Shown here: piece by piece, positions 1 through 11,226 of the stretch
Numbering within the stretch: the stretch's first letter is position 1
How the letters are laid out: every line of letters starts with the position of its first letter
Origin: Manduca sexta
Taxonomy: Eukaryota > Arthropoda > Insecta > Lepidoptera > Sphingidae
DNA: 64,000 nucleotides
Assembly: GCF_014839805.1 (NCBI RefSeq)
Contig: NC_051138.1
Location: 13,018,983 to 13,082,982 of the forward strand
Direction: 5' to 3'
Notes under the pieces: generated by a model
The model's input: only the letters and a program-made list of their open reading frames with translations
What the model was told of the DNA's origin: nothing
Database searches by the model: none
Program-made: the position numbers and the translations under genes

Positions 1-124
1 ACTGGTAGGCAAACGAGCAAGCAACCCGCCTGATGGCAAGCGGCGCCCGTCATCCATGGACTTTAAGCAATGCTGGGGACACAGCCAAGACCCTGCCTAC
101 AGGTAAGGTGGCACTCTTAGTAAG

Positions 125-163
<39 letters not shown>
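125..163. repeat. (CAT)13 microsatellite
   Basis: Thirteen perfect CAT units, followed by one CAC and one more CAT. It reads as a run of Met on the minus strand, but nothing around it looks coding. It is a simple-sequence repeat likely to vary in length. Confidence 0.97.
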
Positions 164-165
<2 letters not shown>

Positions 166-172
166 CCATCAG

Positions 173-899
173 GTCATAGCCCTCGAAGAACACCATTGCA
201 GGAAGCCCATTCCATAGTTTTAAATAATTGATGAAATTCATTTTGATTATAATATAAATTTTATATATTTACAAGTCGTCTTAATATTATTATAAGACAG
301 TATTAAATAAATAAATTTCTGTTCAAATTAAAAACCAAAATCAAATACAGCAAGAATAATATATAACGTCGCATTAAAACATATAGATACATCCATTTCA
401 TCGCATTGAATAAGGGCAAACAGACGAAAGTTAGAAAGCATCCGTTCATTCTATAGGATTTTTTATTCGGGTGTGGGTCCATAAATCAGAGGTCCCGTTA
501 GCCGATCCCCGAATACGCGACAACCTGGGGTTTCTTTGTGATGTCCAGTTTTTGCCTAAATGACGCACGCCTAAACCCTGGGAACTTGAGTTAGGATCCA
601 GACGATTTATAAACAACGGTACATTTCAAATGTCGTTGGGTGTTCTGTTTTAATGGGTTATTTAGAATCTATATTGTTTTGATGTTGTATACTCAAAATA
701 CATACGTCCTCGTCTGAGTACAATGTTGATATAGCATAAAAAATATAAAAAGAATTAAAAATATTTTTATTTAATTTTGACAAGAAATGTCTTTTAAAAA
801 ATATACCACAATTAACCACGTAGATAATTTATACGTGTAAAATGAATTTTAATAAGTAGAAAATTAAAATTAAAATCTAACAACTTCACGGCCTGTCGA
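173..899. other. AT-rich stretch, no gene seen
   Basis: AT-rich sequence with a GC-richer patch at about 440-600 that I could not assign. No convincing exon, RNA gene or mobile element was recognised. Confidence 0.5.
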
Positions 900-1180
900 T
901 AATCGATCATAATGTTATTACCATAAATCTTTTTAACGATTATAAAAAATAATCGTTACGCAACCCGCAACGCCCTAGCCATAATTTTATTAGGGCAACT
1001 TAAAATTCCGTCCGCAGCGCACCGAAGGAACATCGATTACATTACGTTTGCCGCAATCGATACTGAATCGATTTTTAATCAATCTCCTAAATGGTCTCTA
1101 TCAAATTTTAATTGACGTCAATCGTCTGCAACGTCTGGAATGTTCCTTTATCGAAACAAAACGATGATGGTGACGTAATG
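900..1180. promoter_or_regulatory. Cluster of ATCGAT and CRE-like sites
   Basis: Four ATCGAT hexamers occur at 902, 1032, 1056 and 1067. A perfect TGACGTCA palindrome follows at 1113 and a TGACGTAA at about 1171. The segment is richer in GC than its flanks. ATCGAT is the core of the insect DRE/DREF site and TGACGTCA is the CRE/ATF site. No TATA box or first exon was identified, so a regulatory role is inferred from motif density only. Confidence 0.3.
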
Positions 1181-1557
1181 AGAAATTCGATTGCTTTTTA
1201 TATGCGTTAGATCCTCTTGCGTCAGTAATAAGGTTATTGTTGAAATATGCGTATTGTTATATTTTAGAAATTCTACTGGTGAGTTAATTGCACTTATTTT
1301 TATAACGCAGAATATTATGATTTGATTGATCATGTTTTTACGTGAATTGTACGTTTTTTGCGACCTTGACATATATAGTATTTTCGTGTATACCTATTAA
1401 AAAATCTACCTATACGGAGAACTTAAAGTTCATAGCGTACCTCCTTAATTTTTTTATCTTTTTTTGTTTTCATTCCAATAACACAGGCAAGAGTAATGGA
1501 ATTAGTTATTTTTGCACTACTTTTTGGCTTCCTCAACTTGAATAAAGTCAAGCAAAT

Positions 1558-1640
1558 ACAATGTTGGGATTCGAACCCAGAACCTTCCAATACACAGTCT
1601 GAAATATACATATTAACATGTGAAGAAACAACTTTAAATC
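1558..1640 (-). repeat. Degenerate tRNA-like B-box, possible SINE relic
   Basis: On the minus strand, a sequence matching the RNA polymerase III B box (GGTTCGAATCC with a leading G) is preceded by a weak tRNA-like segment. No A box can be read, and there is no recognisable SINE body or target duplication. It may be an old SINE relic or a chance match. Confidence 0.3.
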
Positions 1641-2225
1641 TCCATTTAATCACATTAGGCACACGGACTGGAAGATTCGGTACAATAAATGTTCATATAG
1701 AGAACAGAATAATAAAAACATATTTATACTATGTTTTACAAATACAGGGTCATTTTCACATTGAGTTACTAAATGAAACCACATACTTATCTACTTCGAA
1801 ATAATACTTAACGATACGATATATAAGTAAGTGCAAGCTTCGAACAAAATAAATATTATTAATAAAAAGTTATTTTATTTCACGCGCCCTAATGCCAGTA
1901 CTATTACTCAAAGAGAATTCTTCACAGGAGCAACATCATACTGTCATTCAGATATACACTCACGCACACACCATATTACCAATAAACTACAAAATGATCA
2001 AAAAATTTGAAACTAAAATCAGGGTTTTTGGTTAAAATAATCGTTATTAATTGATGACTTTCGGCGCATTGTCATTCAAGGTGGAGACGAGTATGTCGTT
2101 TAATTTAGTACTAGAACGTAATGCCAAAATGACTCTGTATTTCAAATTGAAGTTCGAAGTTCGAATTTCTACCATTGGATGACCACTACTATATAAAAAT
2201 ACACAATTCAATTAGCAAACAAGAG
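1641..2225. other. No gene seen
   Basis: AT-rich sequence. The open frames here are short and have no recognisable domain or splice context. Confidence 0.5.
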
Positions 2226-2365
2226 ATACAGATGCGTCGGTATGGCGGGTGCCCACAATGACGTGCGCCGCTAGCGGTCACGATCGCGATCAACAGAAGC
2301 GCTGCGGCCCGAGGCGTCAAATAGCTTACCGTGCACGCACGGACAAGTAAAGGGCCCTGTATATA
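2226..2365. other. CpG-rich patch
   Basis: A locally GC- and CpG-rich segment in AT-rich surroundings. It contains the palindromic core TCACGATCGCGATCA and ends in a TATATA-like stretch near 2357. It could be a promoter-proximal element or an old repeat. No reading frame with splice signals adjoins it. Confidence 0.3.
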
Positions 2366-3059
2366 GGTTGCTTTTTAGTTGGATTGCTTTGTAATTTTGG
2401 TATTAACGTAATACATTTTTGGTTTGGACTCAAAAATTTCAACAGCTTTTTTGGTAATGATTAAGATCTACATTAGCAATTTTATGACGTATATGAAATG
2501 CATATAATTATGCTGATATATAGTATATTTGAGACCTTATGTATGATTTAAGACCTTCCGTATTTTTTTCTCTCGTAATATCTAAGAAATACACTCCCAA
2601 ATAAAGTATCAGTTGAACTAAATATCCCAATATATATACACATTTTCTCACTCTTAAAACCTCAACAAACGTAGTGCAATGTACACGTCGTGTTAGCATT
2701 AAACACTTGATGTGAAATACTGTCAGGCCGTCTGCCACCGCGGCTCCGCTCCACTGAATCCTTATCTCTATAACTAGTTTCATTCACTACTGATTCAAAT
2801 TAAACGTTCTATTTTAGACTCCGTACCGGCTCTTATCTTACTCTTTATGTTGGAATGCATTTTCATAAGAGGTAATTATCACTCGATTTTATTGCATTGA
2901 ATTTTGTTTTGTATTTTATTTTTGCTATCGGATTATTTGAATTAATTTTATGTTCGTTAGGTTGTGTGTAAGTTATGAATCCCTGGTACATTTCGCAAGT
3001 TTTAAAGGCAAGTGTATTGTAATGATAAGTGTGGACAGTTATTATAACATTTGAGCACG
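2366..3059. other. No gene supported
   Basis: AT-rich sequence. A minus-strand 91-codon frame starting at an ATG at 2783 has no recognisable domain, and its GC content falls sharply after the first third. I do not call it. Confidence 0.4.
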
Positions 3060-3226
3060 TGAAGCCATTGGTCCTGCATGTGGTCCCTCTTCGGTCATGT
3101 CGGATTGCCGTCTCACCGAACTATGAGAGTGAAGGAGCAGCGAGCACCTGTATACTGCGCACACACTTGTGCACTAATCTTCTGCGTACTCGGCTGACCT
3201 CTGTTGAGATTGGCCGCAATCATTAC
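3060..3226 (+). repeat. GC-richer interspersed repeat fragment
   Basis: A moderately GC-rich block that resembles 3' regions of non-LTR retrotransposons common in Lepidoptera, with a stretch reading '...gattgccgtctcaccg...' followed by '...tgagagtgaaggagcag...'. This identification is from memory of the repeat type and no second copy exists in the window. A 68-codon open frame across it has no domain. Confidence 0.35.
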
Positions 3227-3699
3227 ATCATTTAGGATGTGAAACTTTCAATACGCCATTACTAATAACTAACGCCTTCATACTTATTTTTAAATTATCG
3301 TGAAGTGAGGCGTCTAATTTCGAGATGGCGTTTTTAAACAGAAGCCAAAATGAACGTCCGGGCCTCGGGCGAACGTTTCTGGCATCCATATGTCGTGTAG
3401 CCGAGCGGCTTATTTATCAAGGCGCGTTTCCAATGTTTCCTTAGGCAACGCGCAGACGTTAATTTTTTAGTAAGAAATATTTTACTAGTATGAATGTTAT
3501 TATAAGTGGTGAAATTATTGTCAGTTACATAAAATGGGTTCCAGTCCCGAAATACCGACTCATTTTCTAGAGCTGCGTGTTTTGGATTAGGGGCGCAGGA
3601 TCACACGGGATTTGATATATGGCCGACGAAATATTGGACATCTTATGTTATAGTTAAACATTATTAAGACATACATAGCATCAAGCTTTATTACCTTTA

Positions 3700-3848
3700 C
3701 AGGGGTGGGCGGATGTGTAACACATCCAGACTCCGGGCTGATATTGGACAGAAAAACCCAATATCACTTTGCCAGACCCAGGATTCGAACCCGAAACCTC
3801 AACGCGCAGTCGTACTAAGTTTTCAACTACGCCACCGACGGAGTCCGA
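3700..3848 (-). mobile_element. tRNA-derived SINE, 5' part
   Basis: Read on the minus strand, an A-box-like TGGCGTAGTTG (complement of 3823-3833) is followed by a B box GGGTTCGAATCC (complement of 3781-3792). The body then continues with 'gtgatattgggtttttctg' and 'atcagcccggagtctgg'. The same body occurs in the copies at 15.3, 23.9, 24.7 and 50.6 kb. The 3' half is missing, so it is truncated. Confidence 0.75.
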
Positions 3849-4421
3849 CGAATTAGAATCTTAATCGCTTTTATCAATATTCAGTTGAAAATATTTTCGA
3901 ATAAGTTAACAGCATTTGCGCATTTTTGTATTTTTATATATAGTCATCTGCATTTTAGTATCTGCCACCTTGAATCTCCGCATCTAAGATTAACTAGAAA
4001 AAATACCTATGGTATTAAATCCACATGCACACTAAAACTGTAAAAAAACTTCCGAAAGTTTTAGATCTCCTTATACGCAATTTACCGAATAAAATAATAA
4101 GCGACTAATGGACTTGCGGCTGAGTGAGGCAGCTCCGTTGCCTCGAGCTGTCATTTACCAACCGCCAAATTGCGCACCCGTGCTTTCGTGTGCACGCGGC
4201 TTTATACCACGAGATGTTTGAAGAATTTATATTACGTAATTCATAAAGGCGTGTTCAGGTATCTTTATATAATTTATGGAAGTCGCTCGCGTGATCGATA
4301 CTTGCATAAACAAAATCGAAAACATCCAGAAATATTAAACACTTATTTTTGTTCGTATCATACACAAATCCAAATTGTATGTACCACTAAACTTTTTCCA
4401 GGATAAAAACTTTTTTATTTA
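3849..4421. other. No gene seen
   Basis: AT-rich spacer between a SINE and a foldback element. A short GC-richer stretch at about 4110-4200 has no coding signal. Confidence 0.45.
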
Positions 4422-4592
4422 TTGCCATTGGAATGTTAGCCGGCTAACATGACAACTACATGACAGTTACATGACATTACGCGTGTCACGGAAAAATAAC
4501 CTCATTACGTGATAAATAATAAGGTTATATTCCCGTGACACGCGTAATGTCATGTAGCTGTCATGTTAGCCGGCTAACATTCCAATGGCAAA
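4422..4592. mobile_element. Foldback MITE, 171 bp
   Basis: The two halves are near-perfect inverted copies. Both ends begin TTGCCATTGGAATGTTAGCC, and inside that both arms carry the palindrome TGTTAGCCGGCTAACA, then a CATGACATTACGCGTGTCACG block, then ATAACCT around a short loop. The left arm has an extra ~14 bp (a partial duplication of the ACATGACA motif). There is no coding capacity. I could not read a convincing target duplication, so the superfamily is unassigned. Confidence 0.8.
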
Positions 4593-4915
4593 TGGGTTCA
4601 TTTTATCACTTTAAATGCATAACGTTTACTGATTATGTCTCTTAGACCGGCAGCTGGTACCGTACATGCAAGAAAAATTATTTAACAAAGATTTTTCCTT
4701 AGTAAAATCGTAACTAGTTCCTCTGCCGACCCAACTAGTATGTTCTACAACCACGTTTGCCAATAACGCACGTGCCTTAAGACAAGTGTTCCAAACAATT
4801 TGCGAAAATGGTCCAAGTTCGTGAAGGCCGCGGGTAAACAGTACCTAATAACAGCGTTATTGCAACCGAGCACTCTGGTGGTGCGCCGGTGTGTGTCATG
4901 AGCGATAGCGAGGAT

Positions 4916-5124
4916 GTTTGTGATCATAATAATATCAGCCCTGTATTTTATATTGCCCACTGCTGAGCACGGGCCTCCTCTACTACTGAGAGGGATTAGG
5001 CCTTAGTTCACCACGCTGGCCTAGTGCGGATTGGTAGACTTCACACACCTTCGAAATTCCTATAAAGAACTTCTCAGATGTGCAGGTTCCCTCACGATGT
5101 TTTCCTTCACCGTTTGTGATCATA
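4916..5124 (-). mobile_element. 5'-truncated SINE with 13-bp target duplication
   Basis: The element body is 4929-5111 on the minus strand. It is bounded by identical 13-mers GTTTGTGATCATA at 4916-4928 and 5112-5124. The body matches the 3' two-thirds of the complete SINE at 28.9 kb ('ggtgaaggaaaacatcgtga', 'gtgaagtctaccaatccgc', 'gcagtgggca', 'acagggctgat'). The tRNA-derived head is absent, which fits incomplete reverse transcription followed by target-primed insertion. Confidence 0.9.
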
Positions 5125-6273
5125 TATTATTTTAATGTAACTTTTTTAGAATCGTTGTGACTCGATGAAACGAAAATGCGTCACGATATTTGAAAAAGGA
5201 ACAGCTTTCAACCAGCCCGCGTGCAACATTTTGCATTATTTTATTCTTTTGTCAGTATGTGTTTAATACACGTGCGACTGCGTATTACCAAGATCTAATA
5301 CAAAAGAAGCATGTTCTATTATTTTTAAATTTTTAGTCAATTAGATATTTGAATCTCACTAAAAAAATAATTTTGCAAGTGTGTTTTAGTATTATGCAAA
5401 AAATATCGTAATACTTCTTACTCTATATCCATCTCAATCTCTCCTAGGCTATTTTTCAGAAGTTTTACTTCTTCCATGTCTGAATTGCACACATAGACAC
5501 TTTTAAGATATTCATTAAGCAAAACAAATAGTTACAGGAAAATTATAATATTTATGAGTATATTGACCGAAATAGGCGTTTTGTAACAAAAGTTGCAGAA
5601 TACGTCTAATTCAGAGCTAATTTCGGGGACTTTCGTTATTACTTATAATTTCAAAGTGATAGCGTATATTAAAATACGCGTATAGTATACACTGTTTTCA
5701 TTGAAGGTAACTTATCTTATTCTATTTATTTTATATTAATCTTATATTAATTACGCAGTACATAAAAATAAACAGTTTACACAAATAAATAACTAACAAT
5801 CTTTTAAAAACTAAAAATCTTTTAAAAATGCTTCACATATATACTCCACTAACAATCTTTTAAAAATGCGTCACATATTGAGACTTTTGATAGTCAAGTC
5901 TTCGTTGACTTAAATTGTCCGAGACCGCAGGGCGAGCGCCGCGGTCCCAAACGTCCAAGTCATGAACGAAAATTGCATCTCATTTCAATACACGGCACCC
6001 AGTTGCCTTGATTGTGTACAATTTGGCATCTACCACAATTCCGCAATGCTTTCACGTTTTCGAAATATTAATATTAATACATTTTATGAAAAATATTCGT
6101 GAGTTGTAAAGGAAAAAGAATAAGCCATGATCCTTAAGAGTTCTTTCAACGGAGCTGTTGAATTTGAAAAGTTCTGCGTAGCGTTGTTACTGAAACGAGC
6201 AAAAACGTTACTCTTATCTAATTTAACAGATCTGATATTACATAGTGAAAGTACTCATGATTTTCTTTTATAG
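5125..6273. other. No gene seen; short local duplications
   Basis: AT-rich sequence. At 5790-5880 the motif AATCTTTTAAAAA recurs three times and is followed twice by ATGC(T/G)TCACATAT, a small decayed local duplication. No exon was recognised. Confidence 0.5.
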
Positions 6274-6415
6274 ATCATATCGACGGTTAAAAGGCACTAA
6301 AATTCATAGTATATTTAAAATCAACACTTTTTTCGATGTTTTTTTCTTTTAACCTAGTTAATAATTCTCGAAAAAAGTCGCTTATAGCAATTAGTCTTTC
6401 AACCGTCAATATGAT
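6274..6415. mobile_element. Short MITE-like element, 142 bp
   Basis: Terminal inverted repeats of about 20 bp match at 18 of 20 positions: the left end begins ATCATATCGACGGTT and the complement of the right end begins ATCATATTGACGGTT. The interior is AT-rich and non-coding. The flanks give no clear target duplication, so the class is uncertain. Confidence 0.55.
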
Positions 6416-6710
6416 GAATATCATATTATCAGGTACACTTCACCTTCGTTTTCAATTACTTTCTATACAAAACGTTAATGATAGTTAACGATAAAGATCG
6501 AAAAAGTTAATAAAATCTGTGCGAACTTAAACTCAGACTAAATCCAAATATATTTCAGTAAATCAAGACTACTTGCACGACAAACGTCAATTGCTACAAT
6601 AAAAAAAATGTTTTATATTCCAATTGAATATTTCACAACTCAACTAACATAATTACTGACGTGAGGAATTAGATTGTAGTGTGCATTTCGACACGTTGAT
6701 GCGACTAACA

Positions 6711-6806
6711 CGCTTTTACACGGCAATTGCACGCAATTCCAAGCGTGACGAACAGTAGGACACGCCACGTGCCATATTGTGGGGTGTGCAATAGAGCGTG
6801 ACATTG
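6711..6806 (+). repeat. Diverged interspersed repeat, copy 1
   Basis: Shares an ordered set of motifs with 7541-7642: CAATTG(C/-)(A/G)(C/T)GCAAT, then an AGCGTGAC-type block, then CCACGTG, then TGTGGGG and finally TAGAGCGTGACAT. Similarity is clear in order and spacing but patchy in sequence. It is non-coding and its class is unknown. Confidence 0.5.
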
Positions 6807-7540
6807 TCTAAACATTTTAAATTAAATTACAATAAAATCGTGGAGGCGTTCGGTTGGGCAACCTTTTATTCCACTTTCGAATAGTTTTGTTTGTTTTGAT
6901 TGTCACGCTTTTCGATTATTTTGAGAGGTAGATTATATTTTTATTGTTAGATGGACTTTGTTATTGTCTGAACGATCACGTCTACAGTTAAAGTAGATTT
7001 TTGAACGCACGGATCCAGCATGTACGACTCGATTAAGATTTTTTTAAATCTCAAAGCAAGGAAATTAATAAGAGGATAAAGTAATAGTTATCACTAGGTA
7101 CGGAACTTTTATATAAATGTACCTGAATATATTGACCTTAGAGAAAAAGAAAGGAAAATGAGCGAGAAAAGATGATAACGTCGAAATGTTGACATTTTGT
7201 ATAGTTCTCTAAATTAATATACAACTACGGAGAGCAAGGCTCACTGTCAAGGAAAGTTATTGCGGTGCGCAGTCACTTACAAAACTGTACAATAGCTCAA
7301 TTTCAGAATATTTATGGGTGTTTCATTGCGCAATTACCGTACTAAATCATAACGAAATTAAGTCCATAATTTATACATAGTACTAGATACAATAAATTAT
7401 TATTGTAACATACATAAATAAAAAAAACTTCCTATTTGCAAACATTAACGTGAATAATAAAACACTAAAATTTGCTACTGAAAAATAAATATACAGTAAA
7501 AAGAACCATAAATCAACATTACATCGCTAACAAGGTGTTA

Positions 7541-7642
7541 ACACGTTCACTTGGTCAATTGCGTGCAATACCGACCGTGACCATACGTCACGCTCTGGTA
7601 TACCACGTGCTGTGTGGGGAGACCGTTAGAGCGTGACATACC
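7541..7642 (+). repeat. Diverged interspersed repeat, copy 2
   Basis: Second copy of the repeat at 6711-6806, in the same orientation about 830 bp downstream. An internal inverted pair (TCACGCTCT ... AGAGCGTGA) suggests a foldback element. A further weak echo ('agcacgtttacgagcaatgacacgc') lies at 7688-7712. Confidence 0.5.
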
Positions 7643-7712
7643 TGTGGATGCACCCTTATTATCCTATTTGTTGACAAGTAATTAATTAGCACGTTTACGA
7701 GCAATGACACGC

Positions 7713-10211
7713 TTGGTGATCACCACATTTTTTATTGTATAGATTTTTATTGATCTGAATATAATCTGCTTATATTAATATTTTGTTATGTTAGAATATA
7801 GAAGGCAGGGGTGCGAGGGGCCTGCCATTAATTGTGGTAATAAGATGAAGAAACTAGTTGTTGAAGGGGCAAAATAAATAACATATTTAGGGAAGTTCGT
7901 CATTACAAAAAAAAAACATTGATTCAATCATCCCATGCATGCTTCAAGCTGATAGGAAAAATGTTAAAATTGTATAATTTATTATTATAGTGTTAATCAC
8001 ACTGATAGTGTTAATGACACTAACTCGGATGACTTCAAAAGTCATTGGCAACATACTGAACAACATTTGTTAGTACACAACTAGTAATCCTAATTCCTAA
8101 GTAATTCAATAGGCAAAACTTTTTTTTGAAATAATAATCTCTATTTCGATTACTATATTCATAAGTAATGAACGACTTCACTCAATTTAATACTGTATAC
8201 ACCTTTTGACACAGACAGTCAACAATATTTTTTTTTATTACAAAAACCTCCACAAAAAGCTTTTGATTTTTAATCTACTGTATTTTTCTCCTTTTACTCC
8301 GTAATTTTAGTATTTTTGTTGCTAGATACTAAAAACAATATTAAACAGTATTTTATAATAGCTCTTTAATTCCGAATATCAAAAAAGCCGCCTTCGATAA
8401 TAATTCTGTGGGTTCTATAGATCATTCAACATGAGATGAATTCTTATTCCTAAAACCAAACCTATACTTATACATTTACGTACTACGCATCGGTAAAACG
8501 TTTCGCGTCTTCAAAACAATCTCGAACAAGGGTTGATCGTGATTCGTGAGTGACATTTTTTCTCGCATCCATTAACATCAATTACGGCTCACATAGGCCG
8601 CGGTTTTTTCCTCTAGCCCAGTCGTGATACCAATTTTCGAAAAAAAAAAATTGCAAGGCACACAAATTGTTTTCAGATAACAATATTAGATTGCGTCGGA
8701 TCGGTTTCAATTACAGTGTATTTTAAAAGACCGTTAAAACTAGATTTAAGAAATTATTTGTCGTACTACAACAACTCTGGTTCGTTCCGCTCGTGACGGA
8801 ACCACGTTTTGTTTGGGTGAACAATCACAAAAACTTCAATACATTTCGAAGAATCAATGATGTATAGTTGTCAGATAAAATGCTGAACGGTTTATATTAT
8901 TACAGTCCTTTCAAAATATTAGCTACTGAAATAGGGTTTTTGATTCAATCAACTATTGCTACGTCGAAAGTGAATGATATAATGATTTATTTTATTGTTA
9001 CATGCGCCTATACAATGGATTTAAAAGAACTGCTTGTAGTAGCATTATGTCATTTGATGAAGCCGTACATTCAGAGACTTTGGCCACGGTTCATTTATGT
9101 TTTCTTTAGGCTGCTTTTTTCTCAGCTGGACAGATGTCAATCTCAACAAAACATTATAAGCTACTTTTGCTTTTAATTTTTCAATTCGACAGCTGTTGAA
9201 TTTATAATCACAATTGTTAAGATGCTGTCTTCATTACTGTTAGATAAGATTCAATTTAAAATGTAAAGACGGAATATGCGGAATCAATACCATACTTTCT
9301 TATTCATACAAAACATATCGTTATAACATAACCTTTGAAAACTTTCACACACGGTAAGAAAAAACAATAACTTTATTGATAAACAACCGAAAATACTACA
9401 GTAATGAATCCTACTGAATAGCATTCAAATACTGGCTTATAACAGAACCATATGTCGTTTCATTTCATCTTTATTGTTCCAACAGCTCCTCACCTCGTTT
9501 AGACATTCAGCTGATCAGTGACAATTCTATTCAACTGCGGAATGAATTATAAAAATACTACATTTGTTTCGATGAACACTTACGAATGTTTCTCTTAAAA
9601 AACCGGATTTGAATTTTCAATGCGTTCCCCTTGCACATATTTCACCAAAAAAGAAGCCAACATCTCAAAAAGGGCCTTAACAATCAACCCGTCAAAATTT
9701 TAATCAAGGCCCTCGCAAATTCTATGGCTTTTTTAGTTTTAAATTCTTCCAAGACGTAGTAATTGGACCAAATAACAGGGCGTGGTTTGGTAGAAACCGT
9801 TTGCCCGGGTGCATTTCGGTAGGTGAGTGATTAAGATTCCTACCTTGTGGTATATTGATTGAATTGGTTTTTAAATATAAACTTTTATGGAACTATTGTT
9901 CTGCGTTTAATTAATCTTATCAATCGAACGTATTAGCTTGTTTTTGTTGCATTTCTGTCGTATAAATGAGTTTTTAATCGAACTATGGATTTAATGCAGT
10001 TTCTCGGTGGTTCATATTTGCTTATTTCTCTGTGCGCTATCAATATTATTCTTCAATTATCATTAAATAAAACAATGCTTAAAATGTTTCAGTATGCAAA
10101 TTTGGTTTTACTGATAGGAGGATATATTTTATACGCACCAGAATAGGGACCATTTTACACAAGATGTTATAACCTGCTATAGTGGATCACGTAAGTGTGT
10201 CGCGTTCCAGA
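7713..10211. other. Long AT-rich stretch, no gene supported
   Basis: About 2.5 kb of AT-rich sequence. It includes a 102-codon plus frame at 8868-9176 with no recognisable domain, no strong Kozak context and strongly AT-biased codons, which I take as chance. A direct repeat of about 17 bp (TAGTGTTAATCACACT / TAGTGTTAATGACACT) is at 7988-8025. Confidence 0.5.
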
Positions 10212-10610
10212 ATCAGCCTGTGTTAGCCCTGTGGTATGGTGGTACTTGAAGAACTCCGTCATGGTATCCCCTGCCTGTCGTACGAGGTGACTAAAAGGGG
10301 GCTATCGGGGAACACAAGGCTTCATTTAGACAAATGGTGCCGAAAGAAGGGGACTTCTGAGCCCCAAAAGAGATGAGCCGAATAACGGCATTATGCTGAG
10401 ACGGTTCCGGCGAATTCGGAAGCACTCTCGACCCCCGGAACCGATTCATGTGCGCAGAAGCAGGTCACCGTAGGTTTTAGACGGTATAAATGGAGAAGGC
10501 CGGTGAGTCCGACTTAACCATTCTTCCGCTTCCCAGGTTCAAGAATGGCATCCATAACATGGTTATTTACTGCGGGAGATAAAATAAATAAATAAAGGAT
10601 CAGCCTGTGT
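10212..10610 (+). mobile_element. Short retroposon with 12-bp target duplication
   Basis: The insert at 10224-10598 (375 bp) is flanked by identical ATCAGCCTGTGT at 10212-10223 and 10599-10610. It begins TAGCCCTGTGG, contains 'cccctgcctgtcgtacgagg' followed by 'tgactaaaaggg', and ends in an (AATA)n tail, as expected for a LINE-mobilised retroposon or a 5'-truncated LINE 3' end. A related copy lies on the minus strand at 22.1-22.7 kb (shared block 'ccggcgaattcggaagca'). Confidence 0.85.
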
Positions 10611-10611
10611 A

Positions 10612-10932
10612 TATCCGGTTCCAAAAGGCCTGCATAATTATATCGATTACAGAGAGAACCTTCTTGCCCCATTGGCCATCAGTTCTGCGAGCTATGAGCC
10701 TTGCCCACTGCCACTTTAGCTTGCTAATCCGATGGGCTATGTCGATGACTTTAGTTCTTCTATGGAATTCCTCATTTCAGATTCGATCGCGTAGAGAAAT
10801 ATCAAGCATAGTCCTCTCCATAGTTGGCTGAGCGACTGTGAGTTTCCTTATACGGCCCATAGTTAGAGTCCACGTCTCAGTGCCATAAATCACCACTGGT
10901 AACACACATTAATTGAAGACTTTAGTCTTCAG
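10612..10932 (-). pseudogene. RTE-type LINE reverse-transcriptase relic (C-terminal part)
   Basis: Translated on the minus strand, about 107 codons read as the region just after the reverse-transcriptase domain of lepidopteran RTE-like non-LTR elements. Recognisable segments in order are LKTKVFN, VLPVVIYGTETWTL, RTMLDISLRDRI, RRTKVIDIAHRI and LKWQWARLIARRTDGQWGKK. Two in-frame stops interrupt it (after LKTKVFN and after LRDRI), and neither the catalytic domain nor the endonuclease is present. It is a dead fragment. The retroposon at 10224-10598 lies immediately beyond its 3' end. Confidence 0.85.
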
Positions 10933-11017
10933 ATACTGAGGTGTATCGGACGAGAAGAACTTGTGCAATTTCGCGAATACTTTGCTATGTAATTATAAAT
11001 AAAGGTGAACTATTTAT

Positions 11018-11226
11018 TTAAGGCGATACCTAAAATTTAATATGACGAAATTTTAAAGGCAGAAATATCCATGATTATTAATTATTTTTACGTTTTTCTT
11101 TCAACTGCGAGAACTAATCACTAACTAGACGTGAATTTAAATTCTTTACTTGCCAATACTTGTTTAGTTACCCAGATTAAAGGTGAAACAAAATGTATGA
11201 AAATGGACCTTGAGGTATCGCCTTAA
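11018..11226. mobile_element. TTAA-flanked MITE, copy 1 (201 bp, left arm deleted)
   Basis: The element at 11022-11222 begins GGCGATACCT and ends AGGTATCGCC, with TTAA on both sides (11018-11021 and 11223-11226). A TTAA target duplication is the hallmark of piggyBac-type transposition. Compared with copy 2, most of the long left inverted arm is missing and a short segment near the left end (AATTTAATATGACGAAATT) is inverted. Confidence 0.8.

Noticed and set aside
50..241. Minus-strand frame with a run of thirteen Met codons
   Set aside because: It is the (CAT)13 microsatellite read in complement, with no coding context.
2508..2783. 91-codon minus frame starting at an ATG
   Set aside because: GC content falls within the frame, no domain is recognised, and the internal GTGAGA donor is unsupported by any partner exon.
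8868..9176. 102-codon plus frame, partly hydrophobic
   Set aside because: AT-driven composition, no recognisable domain or splice context; lengths like this are expected by chance in 64 kb of AT-rich DNA.
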